Part shown: piece after piece, positions 7,088-7,276 of the stretch
Layout of the letters: every line of letters begins with the position of its first letter
How positions within the stretch are numbered: the stretch's first letter is position 1
From: Planctomycetota bacterium
GTDB taxonomy: Bacteria > Planctomycetota > SZUA-567
Length of the DNA stretch: 7,276 nucleotides
Reading direction: 5' to 3'
Assembly: GCA_031278535.1 (NCBI GenBank)
Contig: JAITKH010000008.1
Location: 1-7,276 of the forward strand
Position numbers and translations under genes: made by a program
Notes under the pieces: generated by a model
What the model saw: the letters and a program-made list of their open reading frames with translations, nothing else
Database searches by the model: none
Told to the model about the DNA's origin: nothing

Positions 7088-7276
7088 TAGAACAATGTCA
7101 ATTGCTTAGAGGAAGTTGGATCCAATATATCCGGTCTGATTTGCGAAACTGCCTGTAAAATAGTCGTCCCTGAAAAAGCCCTGCCTTGCCTCTCCGCCCT
7201 CTTCAAGAGCGGCCAGCCGCATCCAAGAAGGGCTACGCTGGTCGGATCAAGTTTTTCCTCGGCTTCAGTTTGCAAG
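7087..7276 (-). CDS. C-terminal part of an unrecognised open frame entering from the right edge
   Basis: An open frame runs from the right edge to a TAG at 7087-7089, about 62 residues ending SSKQLTLF. The only start codon near the edge is a TTG at 7275, so the true start is probably outside the window. No family was recognised and no domain or membrane segment is evident. Bases 7081-7180 count 40 G+C per 100, well below the genes to the left, and the frame uses ATA, TTA and GTA codons rare there. This could be the end of a foreign or mobile gene, a small unknown gene, or non-coding DNA that happens to be open. Confidence 0.3.
   Translation of the reverse strand, partial: LQTEAEEKLDPTSVALLGCGWPLLKRAERQGRAFSGTTILQAVSQIRPDILDPTSSKQLTLF
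7116..7125. repeat. Ten-base perfect palindrome
   Basis: TTGGATCCAA is a perfect palindrome inside the A+T-rich patch right of the CheR-like gene. It could be a protein-binding site, or chance. It overlaps the unrecognised open frame, and nothing ties it to a gene. Confidence 0.25.

Noticed and set aside
1..7276. tRNA, rRNA, CRISPR array or complete insertion sequence
   Set aside because: No cloverleaf, no regularly spaced repeats, and no transposase motif or terminal inverted repeats were seen on reading both strands by eye.

Overview
The window looks like a piece of chromosome from a G+C-rich bacterium. Genes are tightly packed, reading frames start at purine-rich Shine-Dalgarno sites, and housekeeping genes sit beside an exported multi-domain protein. 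The combination of a jelly-roll-like module, TPRs, DUF3857 and a transglutaminase-like fold in one exported protein recalls Planctomycetota, Lentisphaerota and related lineages. That placement is an inference from domain style only; nothing here fixes the taxon.

Layout. Three genes on the minus strand form a compact run, read from right to left: holA (DNA polymerase III delta subunit, 6104 to 4953), nadB (L-aspartate oxidase, 4966 to 3356) and a very long exported TPR/DUF3857/transglutaminase-like protein (3356 to beyond base 1). holA and nadB overlap by 14 bases. nadB and the long gene share one base in a TGATG stop/start. Both downstream starts have the same GGAAAGG ribosome-binding site, so the three are probably co-transcribed and translationally coupled. 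The long gene fills bases 1-3356 in one uninterrupted frame and is cut by the window edge.

Divergent from holA, across 162 bases holding candidate back-to-back promoters and short inverted repeats, is a CheR-like SAM-dependent methyltransferase on the plus strand (6267-7034). It lacks most of the usual CheR N-terminal domain and has no chemotaxis neighbours in view. To its right is a more A+T-rich stretch with a small hairpin and the end of an unrecognised minus-strand open frame that runs off the window.

How the genes work together. No shared pathway is evident. holA serves the replicase clamp loader, nadB the first step of NAD synthesis from aspartate, and the long protein is predicted to act outside the cytoplasm. 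No complete new system is visible. The two points most worth following are the loss of the catalytic cysteine in the transglutaminase-like domain (Gly at the Cys position, His and Asp kept) and the altered motifs of the solitary CheR-like methyltransferase. No tRNA, rRNA, CRISPR array or recognisable insertion sequence was seen.
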